From: GWE2-42-39 sp963662895
GTDB taxonomy: Bacteria > Bacteroidota > Bacteroidia > Bacteroidales > Prolixibacteraceae
Reading direction: 5' to 3'
DNA length: 64,000 nt
Assembly: GCA_963662895.1 (NCBI GenBank)
Contig: OY759982.1
Location: 2,728,001-2,792,000, forward strand
A model generated the notes under the pieces. It saw only the letters and a program-made list of their open reading frames with translations, did no database searches and had not been told where the DNA came from. A program made the translations under genes and the position numbers. Position 1 is the first letter of the stretch, and each line of letters opens with the position of its first letter. This document shows positions 38,906 to 47,547 of this stretch, one piece after another.

Positions 38906-38929
38906 GGTTTTTTAAATTTTAATAAATCT

Positions 38930-39165
38930 TCCCTGTTTGACGAACGCGGTGAGGAGTTTGGTCCGGCAGTTGCCGGATAGCGAACGCAAACGATTTTTAG
39001 CTTTTTAACCTCAGCGGCGGCTCTTTTTGGATCCTTTTTCCAGCTGGAAAAAGAATCAGCCCGTCCGGCTAGAGGACAGTAAAAAAGGGAAATGCAATGA
39101 AGCTTGATTTTAGCTTTTGTTTGTACTAAAAGATCTGAGCTAAATATATGCTCCACAAAAAATTA
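38930..39165. other. Coding-like but disrupted segment beyond the IS
   Basis: On the plus strand a frame reads FDERGEEFGPAVAG, a TAG, then RTQTIFSFLTSAAALFGSFF and QLEKESARPARGQ; the minus strand is open too (KKLKIVCVRYPATAGPNSSP). Both are typical of a short sequence I have seen repeated in Bacteroidetes mobile regions, but I cannot tie it to a named gene. The minus ORF runs into the IS end, so it is not a native gene. Base composition is higher in GC than the flanks. The following 39166-39440 shows no gene. Confidence 0.3.
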
Positions 39166-39442
39166 AAGTGACCCAAAATTTGGGGTCTGATATAGAGAAT
39201 ATCAAATTTCCACGAAAGGAATAAAAATAAGATTAAATACCAATAAGACTTTTTTACAGAGAAACTGTTGAAATTTTGTTGAAACAGAAAAGCGAAGGGC
39301 TCAAAACTGATTATATTTTAATCTTTGTTTTTCTTCCTTTAAATGGTTGTTTTGTACAATTCAAACTTCATTTTGATCCTATACTCATCCTTCACTGATG
39401 GCTCACTCATCCTATACTCAGTCGTATAAATGGAACTAAAAA

Positions 39443-39472
39443 GACCTGACGGGTTTCAAAGCCTGTCAGGTC
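39443..39472 (-). terminator. Intrinsic terminator of the gene at 39502
   Basis: Minus strand: GACCTGACAGG, a short loop and CCCGTCAGGTC form an almost perfect stem followed by TTTTTAGTT, 30 bp after the stop codon. Confidence 0.8.
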
Positions 39473-39501
39473 AATGCATCTGAAACACCAACTGAAGTTT
39501 G

Positions 39502-40077
39502 TTAACTCGTCGGTATTTCGTTTTCCTGATCGTCGGTATTACCGGGCATATCGTAAGCTGTTACGGTGATTTTATCACCGGCCAGGTTGTCGTTCGTGAC
39601 AGTGGCCGTATATACCCAATCAATTTCAGTATCAGCAGGAACAGCTTCGCCCTCTTCAACCAGCGATCCATCCATGTTTTCGATCTTCACATGAACGGAA
39701 GAAACTGCAAAGTCGTCGGTTACCGTGATGGTAATGGTACTGCCTACTGCCCCACTGTAATTTCCCAGGTTAATTTCCTCAATCTGCGGGGCGTTGAAAA
39801 AATCGGCTACCGCCACGTTAAATGCAGAACGTCCACCTGTTGCCTTTGCTGCATAAAGAGACCTTGTGGCAGGATCGGCAATAGCCGACTTGCCGTAGAT
39901 GATACCGCGCTGAAACCTGCGCCGGACATTTTTCTGAGCCTCTGTGGGCTCCTGTTCGGAGGCTACCGGCCTCCTTGCCACAAAAATCTTGTCGTCGGAT
40001 TTGCGGCGTCGAAAAATAAAATTGCCGACCCGGCCGCTAAGGCCTTCGGTGGCAAGATTTTTTTTTGATTCTGCCAT
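39502..40077 (-). CDS. Conserved hypothetical protein with Ig-like C-terminal half
   Basis: A 191-aa protein starting MAESKKNLATEGLSGRVGNF (ATG 40077; an ATG 24 bp upstream is less likely). The basic N-terminal half (FIFRRRKSDDKIFVARRP, EAQKNVRRRFQRGIIYGKSA) and a C-terminal Ig/cadherin-like half (VTDDFAVSSVHVKIENMDGS; VTAYDMPGN) resemble a hypothetical family seen widely in Bacteroidetes. No catalytic motif and no signal peptide. Function unknown. It has its own terminator and stands alone between the IS region and the glycosidase genes. The opposite-strand ORF over the same bases is a shadow. Confidence 0.75.
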   Translation of the reverse strand: MAESKKNLATEGLSGRVGNFIFRRRKSDDKIFVARRPVASEQEPTEAQKNVRRRFQRGIIYGKSAIADPATRSLYAAKATGGRSAFNVAVADFFNAPQIEEINLGNYSGAVGSTITITVTDDFAVSSVHVKIENMDGSLVEEGEAVPADTEIDWVYTATVTNDNLAGDKITVTAYDMPGNTDDQENEIPTS

Positions 40078-40281
40078 AATTTTATTGGTTTGATGTCCCA
40101 ACGGGACGGTTAATACTAAAATGATTTTTATATAATTGGGATGAACGATCCTATACTGATCTCTATTTTTTATTCTTTTCTGTATTCAACTTTTTATACC
40201 AACGCTGATCTTGCTTGTTGAAAAAACAAACTGACAACGACTAATAAAAAACCTGTTTCAATATTAAAATTACCGGGAAAT

Positions 40282-42039
40282 CTACTTGAGCTTAATTTCA
40301 ATTTCATCGGGGGCATCATAGGTTGTAATAATTTTCCCCTCTGGTGTTTTTTTATGCTTAATATTAATAACACCATAAGGTGTTGGGAAACTTCCTTTCA
40401 CCCATTTTAAATCACCCAAATGAGGTTCCAATTTGATTGTTTTACATCCCGGCTCAATTACGTTTACTCCCAACACATATTGTGTTAACCAGCTCGTAGG
40501 CCCTGATGCCCAGCCATGACAAAAACTATGGCGCAACTGCTCGTAACAATAACCACCGTAGGTTTTATGAATATCAACTTTTCCTTTGGGAACAATCTCA
40601 TCAATGCGGGCTGCATTTTTAGCCCAGTCGATATCAAAATCTTCCCAGAAAGTAGTAGCCCCCAAATCGAGCATAGCGCCCCAATATTCACGAATATTCT
40701 CAATCGCTCCCTGGTAATCGCCGGCTATCGCCCTTGCAATTAGCATATAATAACCGTAAAAAGTTGACATTTTATGAACGCCATCCTTCGCAAGAATCTG
40801 ACTATTTGCCTGTTCTGGTGATACTAATCCAGACATAGTAAGTAAGGCTGCTGCCTGTTTTGATTCGGCCATATCGGGAACATGTTGCTTCAGTTTTTCG
40901 ACTGTGCTTTCACAAAGTTTTGCTGTTTCCTTGTCACCCAAAATTTCGCATAAATCAGCTCCTGCATTAAAAGTCATCACCATCATCGACTGCAAACCTG
41001 CATGAACGGCTTCCTGATTTTCGCTTGAAGGCCAGTCGAGAAAACGGTTACCATCCAGAATTTCCTTGCCATTCTCGTCGATTTTAGAAGATAGAAGCTG
41101 TAATAAGTCAACGATATACTCTTTCTGCTCTTTCAGATAATCCAAATTGCCATGGTAATAGTACCAATCGCGATGAATAAGCAACCACCACATGGAATAC
41201 GAACTGATTCCGTTCATCCAGTTTGGTAGCGGCGTAAGGTCGCGGGCCAGATCGAGACTTTTCTGAACCACTTCGTTATCGCCAAAAACCGAGTTGATGG
41301 TCATCACTTCAGGGTGCATATCGCCAACCCAAACCAAACGGTCGCGCTTTACTCCGTTCCACAAATAATCCTGCATGTTCAGGTGAACGGTATAAGCACC
41401 GGTCATCCAGATTTTATTGAGTTGCTCGTCGCTACAAGTAAAAGAACCAAGGTAAGGGATGTCGCGATACCTGAAAGCAGCACTGATCTCTTTGATTTCT
41501 ATTTTTGTATCCGGATCAACCAGATCTATTCTTACAAACCGAAAACCGGATTCGCCAGCAAGTAAACGTCCCAACCACGGCAACTGAACAGTAAAATCGC
41601 GCATAGCGTGATCGTTTGTTGCTCCTTCTGCTCCGACATCGCTCATCGTCTCACTTACTGATTCACCCAAACGAATACGAACATGTCCCACCGGATTCTG
41701 ATTATTAATTGTGGTGATAATTTCAATTCCGCCCTGGATTTCGCAACCAAAATCAAGGATCAAACCCGCCTTTGAATCATCGTCGTTAATCAGGATTAAA
41801 TATTTTCCCTGGTTTAAATCAGCCTGTCCGATTCCTTGTTTTAATATACTTTCGGCATTTACCACTTTCGTCCCAGTTTCGTCCGACTTCCAAACAATTC
41901 GTGTTGGACTGAGAAATTTTTGCGTTAAAGCAGTTGACCGAATTGACTGATTGGCCGCTTCCACAACAGGCGGCACCTGAGAATAAGCTCCGATAGAAAA
42001 ACCGATAAATAGTAAAATGATTAAACTTTTGTAGTTCAT
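40282..42039 (-). CDS. Alpha-L-rhamnosidase-like glycoside hydrolase (GH78-type six-hairpin)
   Basis: A 585-aa secreted enzyme. A signal peptide (to about GAYSQ) is followed by a beta-sandwich domain (LILDFGCEIQGGIEI; HVRIRLGESVSE) and an (alpha/alpha)6 barrel with YLWNGVKRDRLVWVGDMHPE, the GH78 pattern in which the Asp and Glu act in catalysis. Later barrel segments (TFWEDFDIDW; SFCHGWASGPTSWLTQYVLG) and a C-terminal sandwich end the protein. It is shorter than many GH78 enzymes (about 650-1000 aa), lacking accessory domains. It would release terminal L-rhamnose or a similar sugar in the periplasm. It lies at the distal end of the PUL headed by the sigma gene at 52985, beside fragments of a transporter and an esterase. 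Confidence 0.85.
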   Translation of the reverse strand: MNYKSLIILLFIGFSIGAYSQVPPVVEAANQSIRSTALTQKFLSPTRIVWKSDETGTKVVNAESILKQGIGQADLNQGKYLILINDDDSKAGLILDFGCEIQGGIEIITTINNQNPVGHVRIRLGESVSETMSDVGAEGATNDHAMRDFTVQLPWLGRLLAGESGFRFVRIDLVDPDTKIEIKEISAAFRYRDIPYLGSFTCSDEQLNKIWMTGAYTVHLNMQDYLWNGVKRDRLVWVGDMHPEVMTINSVFGDNEVVQKSLDLARDLTPLPNWMNGISSYSMWWLLIHRDWYYYHGNLDYLKEQKEYIVDLLQLLSSKIDENGKEILDGNRFLDWPSSENQEAVHAGLQSMMVMTFNAGADLCEILGDKETAKLCESTVEKLKQHVPDMAESKQAAALLTMSGLVSPEQANSQILAKDGVHKMSTFYGYYMLIARAIAGDYQGAIENIREYWGAMLDLGATTFWEDFDIDWAKNAARIDEIVPKGKVDIHKTYGGYCYEQLRHSFCHGWASGPTSWLTQYVLGVNVIEPGCKTIKLEPHLGDLKWVKGSFPTPYGVINIKHKKTPEGKIITTYDAPDEIEIKLK

Positions 42040-42073
42040 ACAGATAAATTTTTATTACGCTTTTTACTGTTTT

Positions 42074-42430
42074 CTATTTGATTAATTGTTGTTCATGCAT
42101 CCATTGAAAGACATAATTAAGCCAGTTTGAAGCAGCCGGCTCGAGTGGATACCCGTGTTTGCCTTTGGAGAACAGATGCATATCTGCCGAAACATTTTTT
42201 GCCTTCAATGCTTCGTAAAATCGGATGCTGTTTTTCACCGGCACCACATCATCGTCTTCCGCATGAGTCAAAAAAGTACGCGGAGTATTTTCTTTAACCT
42301 GTTTCTCGTTAGAAAAAAACTTTACCATCTCTGCATCAGGATTAGCACCAATCAAATTCTCTCTCGAACCGCGGTGTGTCAATCCGTCTTCCATCACTCC
42401 ATCCGGGTGGAGATCAGGGGACCCAGTTAC
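42074..42430 (-). pseudogene. C-terminal fragment of an alpha/beta-hydrolase (acetyl-xylan-esterase-like)
   Basis: The conserved part reads MEDGLTHRGSRENLIG, then NTPRTFLTHAEDDDVVPVKN with the catalytic Asp and SKGKHGYPLEPAASNWLNY with the catalytic His. These are typical of Bacteroidetes esterases of the BD-FAE/Axe kind. The nucleophile region (GxSxG) and the N-terminal half are missing. A small duplication/frameshift seems to occur near 42400 (ISTRMED is readable in another frame), and sequence upstream of about 42430 is unrelated. It follows the rhamnosidase-like gene by 34 bp and was probably a PUL esterase removing acetyl or feruloyl groups. Confidence 0.75.
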
Positions 42431-42808
42431 CGCAAACATCAAGGAGAGTTGCTCCGGCAAAAATATGAACAAGTCCAAAAAGATACCATCTGACCGACTT
42501 TGGCAAGAGGCGACTGACGGTGAAACGTTAAACCGATGGTCAGCCACGGACGCCGGCAGTATGATCTCCGGCGTCTTTTTTGTTTTTAAACGGGCATCGA
42601 ACCCGTTTAAAAGCAGGCAAAAGGCTTCCATCCGGCTCACATGCCCCGATCTGCAACCTGCCGGGATCAAATCCCAAAACGAAATCAAATATCAGTCTCG
42701 GGATACACAAAAAAACGCCCCTGGCAATTGCCCGCTATACTGAGGTCACTGATGGATGGTATCGTTTCTTTCCCCCAGATGGTAGCATCTCTGGCCGACG
42801 CGGAAACA
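42431..42808. other. Unidentified 0.37-kb segment between two gene fragments
   Basis: This segment separates the esterase fragment from the transporter fragment and matches neither. Frames are open on both strands but none is family-like. It carries a strong plus-strand terminator and a second palindrome. It looks like foreign sequence left by an insertion-deletion event. Its source is not recognised. Confidence 0.4.
42549..42612 (+). terminator. Strong terminator plus adjacent 11-bp palindrome
   Basis: GACGCCGG...CCGGCGTC followed by TTTTTT (42549-42576 plus T-run) is a textbook intrinsic terminator in plus orientation. Immediately after, TTTTAAACGGG (42584-42594) and CCCGTTTAAAA (42602-42612) form a second perfect stem. 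No plus-strand gene precedes them here, so they probably arrived with the unidentified segment. Confidence 0.7.
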
Positions 42809-42931
42809 GTAATACAAAGGGAATTGCCATTTTGAGGTTGTACACTTTGCTGAGTTAGCCCAGGACCCCCAGCACAACATTGTTATAAAACAAAATAATA
42901 CGGCTAATTGGTAGGAATCAATTATATACAT
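42809..42931 (-). pseudogene. N-terminal fragment of a GRP-family sugar transporter
   Basis: From ATG 42931 the minus strand reads MYIIDSYQLAVLFCFITMLC then WGSWANSAKCTTSKWQFPLYY. This is the first helix and loop of the glucose/ribose-type (RhaT-like) sugar importers found beside Bacteroidetes PULs. Homology stops after 41 codons at about 42809, where the unidentified segment begins. The intact protein would have ten helices and about 330 residues. The gap 42932-43139 shows no other gene. Confidence 0.7.
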
Positions 42932-43139
42932 AAAAACTTCATTTTGGTTTGATAAGAATAATAACCTTGAATATGAACCTATTGGCGGAGATATTTCATA
43001 ACATATTGAAATACAATTTGAATCCATCCACTGTGACGACAAGACTCAACGCAATCAAAATCTGATTATCAAAGGATTAAGAAATAACTCCACCAACGCG
43101 TTAATTTCTATTTCACCTACTTTCAAGTTGTGTTTAATA

Positions 43140-44789
43140 CTATTTTATTATATCTCCACCAATTAGAGCGAGTGTATGTGGCTCCAGTTGAATCAAATAT
43201 TCTTTCTCATTTTCTTGTTGAAAATTAATCTCGTTAATAGAGGGCAGACCTAATTTCAATACTCTTTTCTGAGCATTGTTAAAACTAATTTTTACAAATA
43301 CTGTTTCATCGTTAAAATTTTCAATAACTTCTGCATTTCCCTGGTCAGATGTAAACAAATGTAATGAAACATTTTTAGGAGCATTTATTTGAATTCCGAA
43401 TGGTAAAATAAGTTTATTACGAACCCAATCTAATTGAGTTTCATCCAAAGTAAACAAATCATTTAAAAAAACCGTTTCCCCATTTATATCCCTTAATAAA
43501 TATGTGTTTTCAGGCATACTTTTCTCAAGGTTAAACTGTTTTTTAATCCTTTCATCTAAAGCATTATAGAATCCAGAAGATACAATAAACGGTGTGTTTT
43601 CATTTATACATTTATTTATAACGATTTCTATATTGTTAAAATTCGAAGCATGAGCTGTAAATAAACAGGCAGCATTTTGTTTGATATTTGCTGAGCCTAT
43701 AAACGGGATGCCTAACATTCCTATTTTACCTAATAATTCAAAGTCGTGTTTTGGACTTTCATTTGGCTTTTTAGCCAATAAAACACCTTGAGGTTTCATT
43801 GTTGAAATCAGGTCTGCCATTTGTTGTAATCCTTCAATTTCATTTATTAAAGCCAAGGCATCTACTTTTCCATACTTTACCTGGGAATCTTTATCCATGG
43901 CAATTCCTTTATTATCAGAATCTAAATAATCGTAACAATGTAATAGTGACTCCTTTGCCCCACCAAGAATGGTTTGCCGGGCTTGTTCGACGTATATGTC
44001 AGGTGGCGAGCTTAATGGATCATACCACCCTCCTTCACATTTTCCGTCACCAATATCATTTAACCACGATTGGTACCAACAAGCCTGAGTCTGTGGTTTG
44101 CTGTCGCGGGTTTCCGTCCCTGCAAATGTGTAATCAAACAATTCCGATTGTTTGATTACATCATAGCCACTTCCCTGCAATGTTTCGTACCAGCACGGAT
44201 ATTTAATAATAATTTTACAAGCAGGGTTAACTTCCTTTGCTGCATTTAGTACAAATTCTTGTGATACCTGAAGCATTTGTTCTTTTCTAAATTCTTCCCA
44301 GGTCCGATTGCCCCTGGCAGCCTGACATAAGGGGCACTTGCATACTGTGAAGAAGAAATCATCCAGAATAATCAGGTCAAACAATTTTGCTGTACGCTGT
44401 ACAGTTTCTTTTAAAAAACCAAGCCCTGTTGAATCAGTATAACAAGTAGTGATATCCCACTCACTAACTACTGTTTTGCTCATTTGAGTTGTGGTAATGC
44501 ACCCGGCACATTGAATGCCTGCCATGGTAAAAGCATCACGTACTTCTTTCAAGATTTTTGAATCAACTGAAACGCCATGGCGATACGATTCCAAATAAAT
44601 TTTATCCACCTTACAGGCTTTGAAAAAATCCATGGCTTTTTGCCGTCCTTCTTCTGTAATAAACTGTTCATTAATACAATCAACCTTACATGTCATTGAA
44701 AAATGATGTTCCCGGCTTTTATAGTTATTCTCTGTACAACTGTAACATACAAGCATAAAGAACATAAAGACAATCTTCATTTTTTTCAT
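43140..44789 (-). CDS. Lipoprotein with glycosidase-like TIM-barrel, family unassigned
   Basis: A 549-aa protein with lipobox (MKIVFMFFMLVCYSCTEN). The N-terminal two thirds look like a TIM barrel: MTCKVDCINEQF, DKIYLESYRHGVSVD, then DLIILDDFFFTVCKCPLCQA with an Asp pair and clustered Cys, and WYQSWLNDIGDGKCEGGWYD. The C-terminal third (about 450-549) is a beta-sandwich (NAEVIENFNDETVFVKISF). The barrel plus sandwich layout and the PUL setting suggest a glycoside hydrolase, but I do not recognise the family. Its 5' end has a broken paralogue just upstream (45145-45433), showing past duplication. ATG 44789 is chosen as closest to the signal peptide. Confidence 0.8.
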   Translation of the reverse strand: MKKMKIVFMFFMLVCYSCTENNYKSREHHFSMTCKVDCINEQFITEEGRQKAMDFFKACKVDKIYLESYRHGVSVDSKILKEVRDAFTMAGIQCAGCITTTQMSKTVVSEWDITTCYTDSTGLGFLKETVQRTAKLFDLIILDDFFFTVCKCPLCQAARGNRTWEEFRKEQMLQVSQEFVLNAAKEVNPACKIIIKYPCWYETLQGSGYDVIKQSELFDYTFAGTETRDSKPQTQACWYQSWLNDIGDGKCEGGWYDPLSSPPDIYVEQARQTILGGAKESLLHCYDYLDSDNKGIAMDKDSQVKYGKVDALALINEIEGLQQMADLISTMKPQGVLLAKKPNESPKHDFELLGKIGMLGIPFIGSANIKQNAACLFTAHASNFNNIEIVINKCINENTPFIVSSGFYNALDERIKKQFNLEKSMPENTYLLRDINGETVFLNDLFTLDETQLDWVRNKLILPFGIQINAPKNVSLHLFTSDQGNAEVIENFNDETVFVKISFNNAQKRVLKLGLPSINEINFQQENEKEYLIQLEPHTLALIGGDIIK

Positions 44790-44907
44790 AATCATTAACC
44801 TCTCATTTATATTTTAATATTCATATATTCCGATGCCAGAATCAGTATAAAGCTTAACAGACTGTTATGAATTTATCCATTCGTTATTTTGTATAATCAA
44901 ATATTAA

Positions 44908-45150
44908 CTAAAATGCCCCATCCGGGGTGCGGATACTCAGAGTTTCTTTTAACCTTTCTTCCGGAATATTGGTCTTCAGGTTAATTGTTGCCTGCTTACC
45001 TATGAGCAAATCGAAATAATTATCTGAGAAAAAACCTTTTTCGTCTCCAATTGCCAGATAAAGATTTTTGGCTAATTTATCCGACATTAATATGATCTTA
45101 AATCCATCCCTCATATTTTGAATGTATTCTACGATAGGATGAGACAACTT
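44908..45150 (-). pseudogene. C-terminal fragment of a GH2-type (beta-mannosidase-like) enzyme
   Basis: The minus-strand frame reads RDGFKIILMSDKLAKNLYLA, then GDEKGFFSDNYFDLLIGKQA and a closing segment ending PDGAF. GFFSDNYFDLLPG-like sequence is typical of the last Ig-like domain of Bacteroidetes GH2 beta-mannosidases. About 70 residues remain of what should be over 800. It is joined near 45150 to the start of an unrelated lipoprotein gene, so a deletion fused two genes. Confidence 0.6.
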
Positions 45151-45433
45151 CGATGCTTTCCTTTTCAAATGCCTGTTTCACTTCTACCAATAATTCGGAC
45201 GGAACAACTACTCCATGCCTGTATGATTCCAGATAGACCCGTTCGACATGCATTTTTTAAAAAAAGCTCAATGCTTTCTGTCGGCCTTCCCGGCTGTTGA
45301 ACTGTTCTTTGATGCAGTCTACTTTGCAGGTCATAGAAAAAAAGTGCTTTGGGGTAGACGCACTATTACTTGTGCATGCACTATATTCAAAAAGGATGAA
45401 AAGAAAGAATATACAAATTACTTTTATTCTCAT
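45145..45433 (-). pseudogene. 5' fragment of a paralogue of the lipoprotein at 43140
   Basis: From ATG 45433 there is a lipoprotein signal (MRIKVICIFFLFILFEYSAC), then FSMTCKVDCIKEQFNSREGR and QKALSFF, a TAA, and in the same frame VERVYLESYRHGVVVPSELL. This aligns without gaps to the intact neighbour (MTCKVDCINEQF...DFFKACKVDKIYLESYRHG), so the stop is a Lys-to-TAA nonsense change. Homology ends near 45150 at the junction with the GH2 fragment. It lies directly after the susD gene. Confidence 0.75.
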
Positions 45434-45468
45434 AATTCAAGGAATTACTATTGTTGCGTAAAATATCC

Positions 45469-45495
45469 GGCACAGCCGAAAATTTCGGCTGTGCC
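45469..45495 (-). terminator. 12-bp perfect hairpin after susD, locus 3
   Basis: GGCACAGCCGAA and TTCGGCTGTGCC pair perfectly around AAT, 12 bp past the susD stop. The following bases on the minus strand (GGATATTTT) are only modestly T-rich, so it may be a terminator or a stabilising 3' stem. Confidence 0.65.
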
Positions 45496-45507
45496 AGTTT
45501 ATTAAAT

Positions 45508-47523
45508 TTATTCAATTGCCCCTTCGCCTACCACTACAGGCCAACCTGGATTTTGATAAATCGGGGAAGAAGAAATATCATTACCTTCAGAAGTGATGAG
45601 CATATCCTGTAAAGCAATAGGAGACAGGTAATGCGCCATTTTCCAACGGTAGCCATCCAAAACAAGGCTACCACCTGTTTTCTCGTAAGGACGCAGGTAT
45701 TGGCTCCTGTCCGGGGGAGAGACCAATGCTCCGGGCAAATTCAATCCGTAAGTCAGGGCAGAAGTGCCGTCTGAATTTTTATACCACTCCTTCATAGGGC
45801 CCCAGACTTTCATTCCCTCAATGTGGTAAGGGGTTGTTATCATCTGATCCAATGACCTCCATCGTTGTAAATCCTTCCAACGCATGCCTTCGCCTATAAA
45901 TTCATTACGGCGTTCACGACGAATGTTATACAGCGTAGGGTCAATCAATTTCCCCGCTGAGTAAGCTCCCCAGTCGTTAGGGGCTTCTTTTGCCATTTCC
46001 GTTGCAGCAATGGTTTTATTGAAATCCGTATCGACTTTAGCACGACCACGAATAGTTTGCCAGTATTGTGTCGCCGTAGTATTCAGTGAACCATACCTTT
46101 CATACCAAGCCTCGATATAATTCAGTAATGCTTCTACTCCACGGAAAATAATGATGCCAGTATAACCCCCTGAACCATTAACTGTAGCTAGTTGTTCCTG
46201 GTCCCACGGATTCCCTTTTCGTAAGGCATAGCCGGTTGTATAAATACGGGATGCATCTGTACCATTGGTACCTATAATATTGGGAACCGGTTCAATAGGC
46301 CATGCTTCAACACCAATCGGATCCTCCCACAATATGTTTTTTTGTCCCGGTTCTTTTAAAAACAATACTAACCTGTTATCGCGTTCAGCACGTACATCGG
46401 AGATATAATCATCTCCGTAGTATCCACTACCTGCCGCATAAATGGGGAGCCCATTGGCCATTAAAAAGGATTCGGTCATTCCCCTGGTGGTCCCTCTGCC
46501 ATAATTACCCCGTTGAGTACATTCTCCCAAGGTATGGTAAAGCCCCAACCCCCGGTTATACTCCCGCCATAACAATACTTCGCTGTATCCTGAAGGATTC
46601 ACGCTGGCATACATGTCCATGTAAGGATTGGCTGGTTCAGTGGCGTCTTGTTGCACATGCCCGGTATTGTCTGTCAAAGTAATCATGGATGCCAGTTGTT
46701 GCGAAGCGTCAATCGCCTGTTCCAGGAACCAATTGATTTCCGCGTCAATACTACCACTCGAATATTGATAATTTTTGTTGTAATCCTTTGTAGCGCCGGG
46801 CCATCCCGAGCCGCCAGGGACAAAAGCTGTCCCACTGAAATATTTCAGGAAAGTACCTTCATATAAAGCAACCCTTGATTTTAACAATAAGGCAGACTCT
46901 TTATTGACGCGCGTTTTCCGGCTGTCCACATTGGCGTCCATCAGTTCAATGGCTTTGTCCAGATCAGATAGGATGAAACGAGCCACTTCATTGCGGGGCA
47001 TACGTTTACTGGCCTCAGTCAACACTTCCATGTCATCCGGAAGCGCCTGGGTGACAATCGGGAAATCACCCAACGTACTGTAACGTTTATAATACTCATA
47101 AGCCCTGAAAAAGTAGACTTCCCCGATATAATGTTCTATTTTATCGGTTGACCCGCTGAGTGTACCGGCTTCATACCTCGGCAATACATTATCCAGGAAG
47201 TAATTGCAATTATAGATATTTCCAAAATACCAGTTGCTCCCGTCCGTTTGGCTCACCTTCCATTGCCCGGGAACATATTTATTGTTGAAGTCTACACTTG
47301 CCATATTGTCAGTGTGCTCGTCCCCTAAAAGGAATCCGGTTCCACTCGGAAGAATGCTTGGATAAAGGTTATTGGCGTAAGCCTCCAGTTGTGATGCCTC
47401 TACCAGGTACTTTTCCGGTGAAATAGCTGACTGGGGTTCCTGGTCTAAAAAGTCATTACAGGAATACAGGCAAAACAAGACACACGCAATGCCTGTGTAT
47501 ATGGATATAATTTTTGTATTCAT
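45508..47523 (-). CDS. SusD/RagB-family glycan-binding lipoprotein, locus 3
   Basis: A 671-aa protein, large for SusD. Lipobox Cys is in VLFCLYSCNDFLDQEPQS. The TPR core includes IGEVYFFRAYEYYKRYSTLG and KESALLLKSRVALYEGTFLK. The C-terminal block holds PTLYNIRRERRNEFIGEGMR, WKDLQRWRSLD and PIALQDMLIT. Size and the LYNIRRERRNEF block place it in the larger SusD group often seen in pectin- and hemicellulose-type PULs. ATG 47523 is preferred; another ATG 12 bp upstream is possible. It follows susC by 24 bp and precedes the eroded enzyme genes. Confidence 0.93.
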   Translation of the reverse strand: MNTKIISIYTGIACVLFCLYSCNDFLDQEPQSAISPEKYLVEASQLEAYANNLYPSILPSGTGFLLGDEHTDNMASVDFNNKYVPGQWKVSQTDGSNWYFGNIYNCNYFLDNVLPRYEAGTLSGSTDKIEHYIGEVYFFRAYEYYKRYSTLGDFPIVTQALPDDMEVLTEASKRMPRNEVARFILSDLDKAIELMDANVDSRKTRVNKESALLLKSRVALYEGTFLKYFSGTAFVPGGSGWPGATKDYNKNYQYSSGSIDAEINWFLEQAIDASQQLASMITLTDNTGHVQQDATEPANPYMDMYASVNPSGYSEVLLWREYNRGLGLYHTLGECTQRGNYGRGTTRGMTESFLMANGLPIYAAGSGYYGDDYISDVRAERDNRLVLFLKEPGQKNILWEDPIGVEAWPIEPVPNIIGTNGTDASRIYTTGYALRKGNPWDQEQLATVNGSGGYTGIIIFRGVEALLNYIEAWYERYGSLNTTATQYWQTIRGRAKVDTDFNKTIAATEMAKEAPNDWGAYSAGKLIDPTLYNIRRERRNEFIGEGMRWKDLQRWRSLDQMITTPYHIEGMKVWGPMKEWYKNSDGTSALTYGLNLPGALVSPPDRSQYLRPYEKTGGSLVLDGYRWKMAHYLSPIALQDMLITSEGNDISSSPIYQNPGWPVVVGEGAIE

Positions 47524-47547
47524 ACTGTTTATCATTTTATAGGTTGA

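Noticed and set aside
38845..39156. 103-codon minus-strand ORF next to the IS
   Set aside because: It runs from outside sequence across the IS end, so it cannot be an old gene; only noted as a coding-like segment.
39499..40068. 189-codon plus-strand ORF
   Set aside because: It is the antisense shadow of the conserved hypothetical gene at 39502-40077, which has family-like sequence and a terminator.
39370..40160. Repeated TCCTATACT-type words around the gene at 39502
   Set aside because: Three short, unevenly spaced copies without further pattern; not a CRISPR or ordered repeat.
37250..40300. Second copy of the tRNA-Pro 3' end as an att site
   Set aside because: I looked for TTCGAATCTAGTCATCCCGA-like sequence between the recombinase and the PUL and saw none; it may lie outside the window or be lost.
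42465..43042. ORFs of 92-98 codons around 42.5-43.0 kb
   Set aside because: Apart from the 41-codon GRP-transporter start, they have no family resemblance and lie in the unidentified segment.
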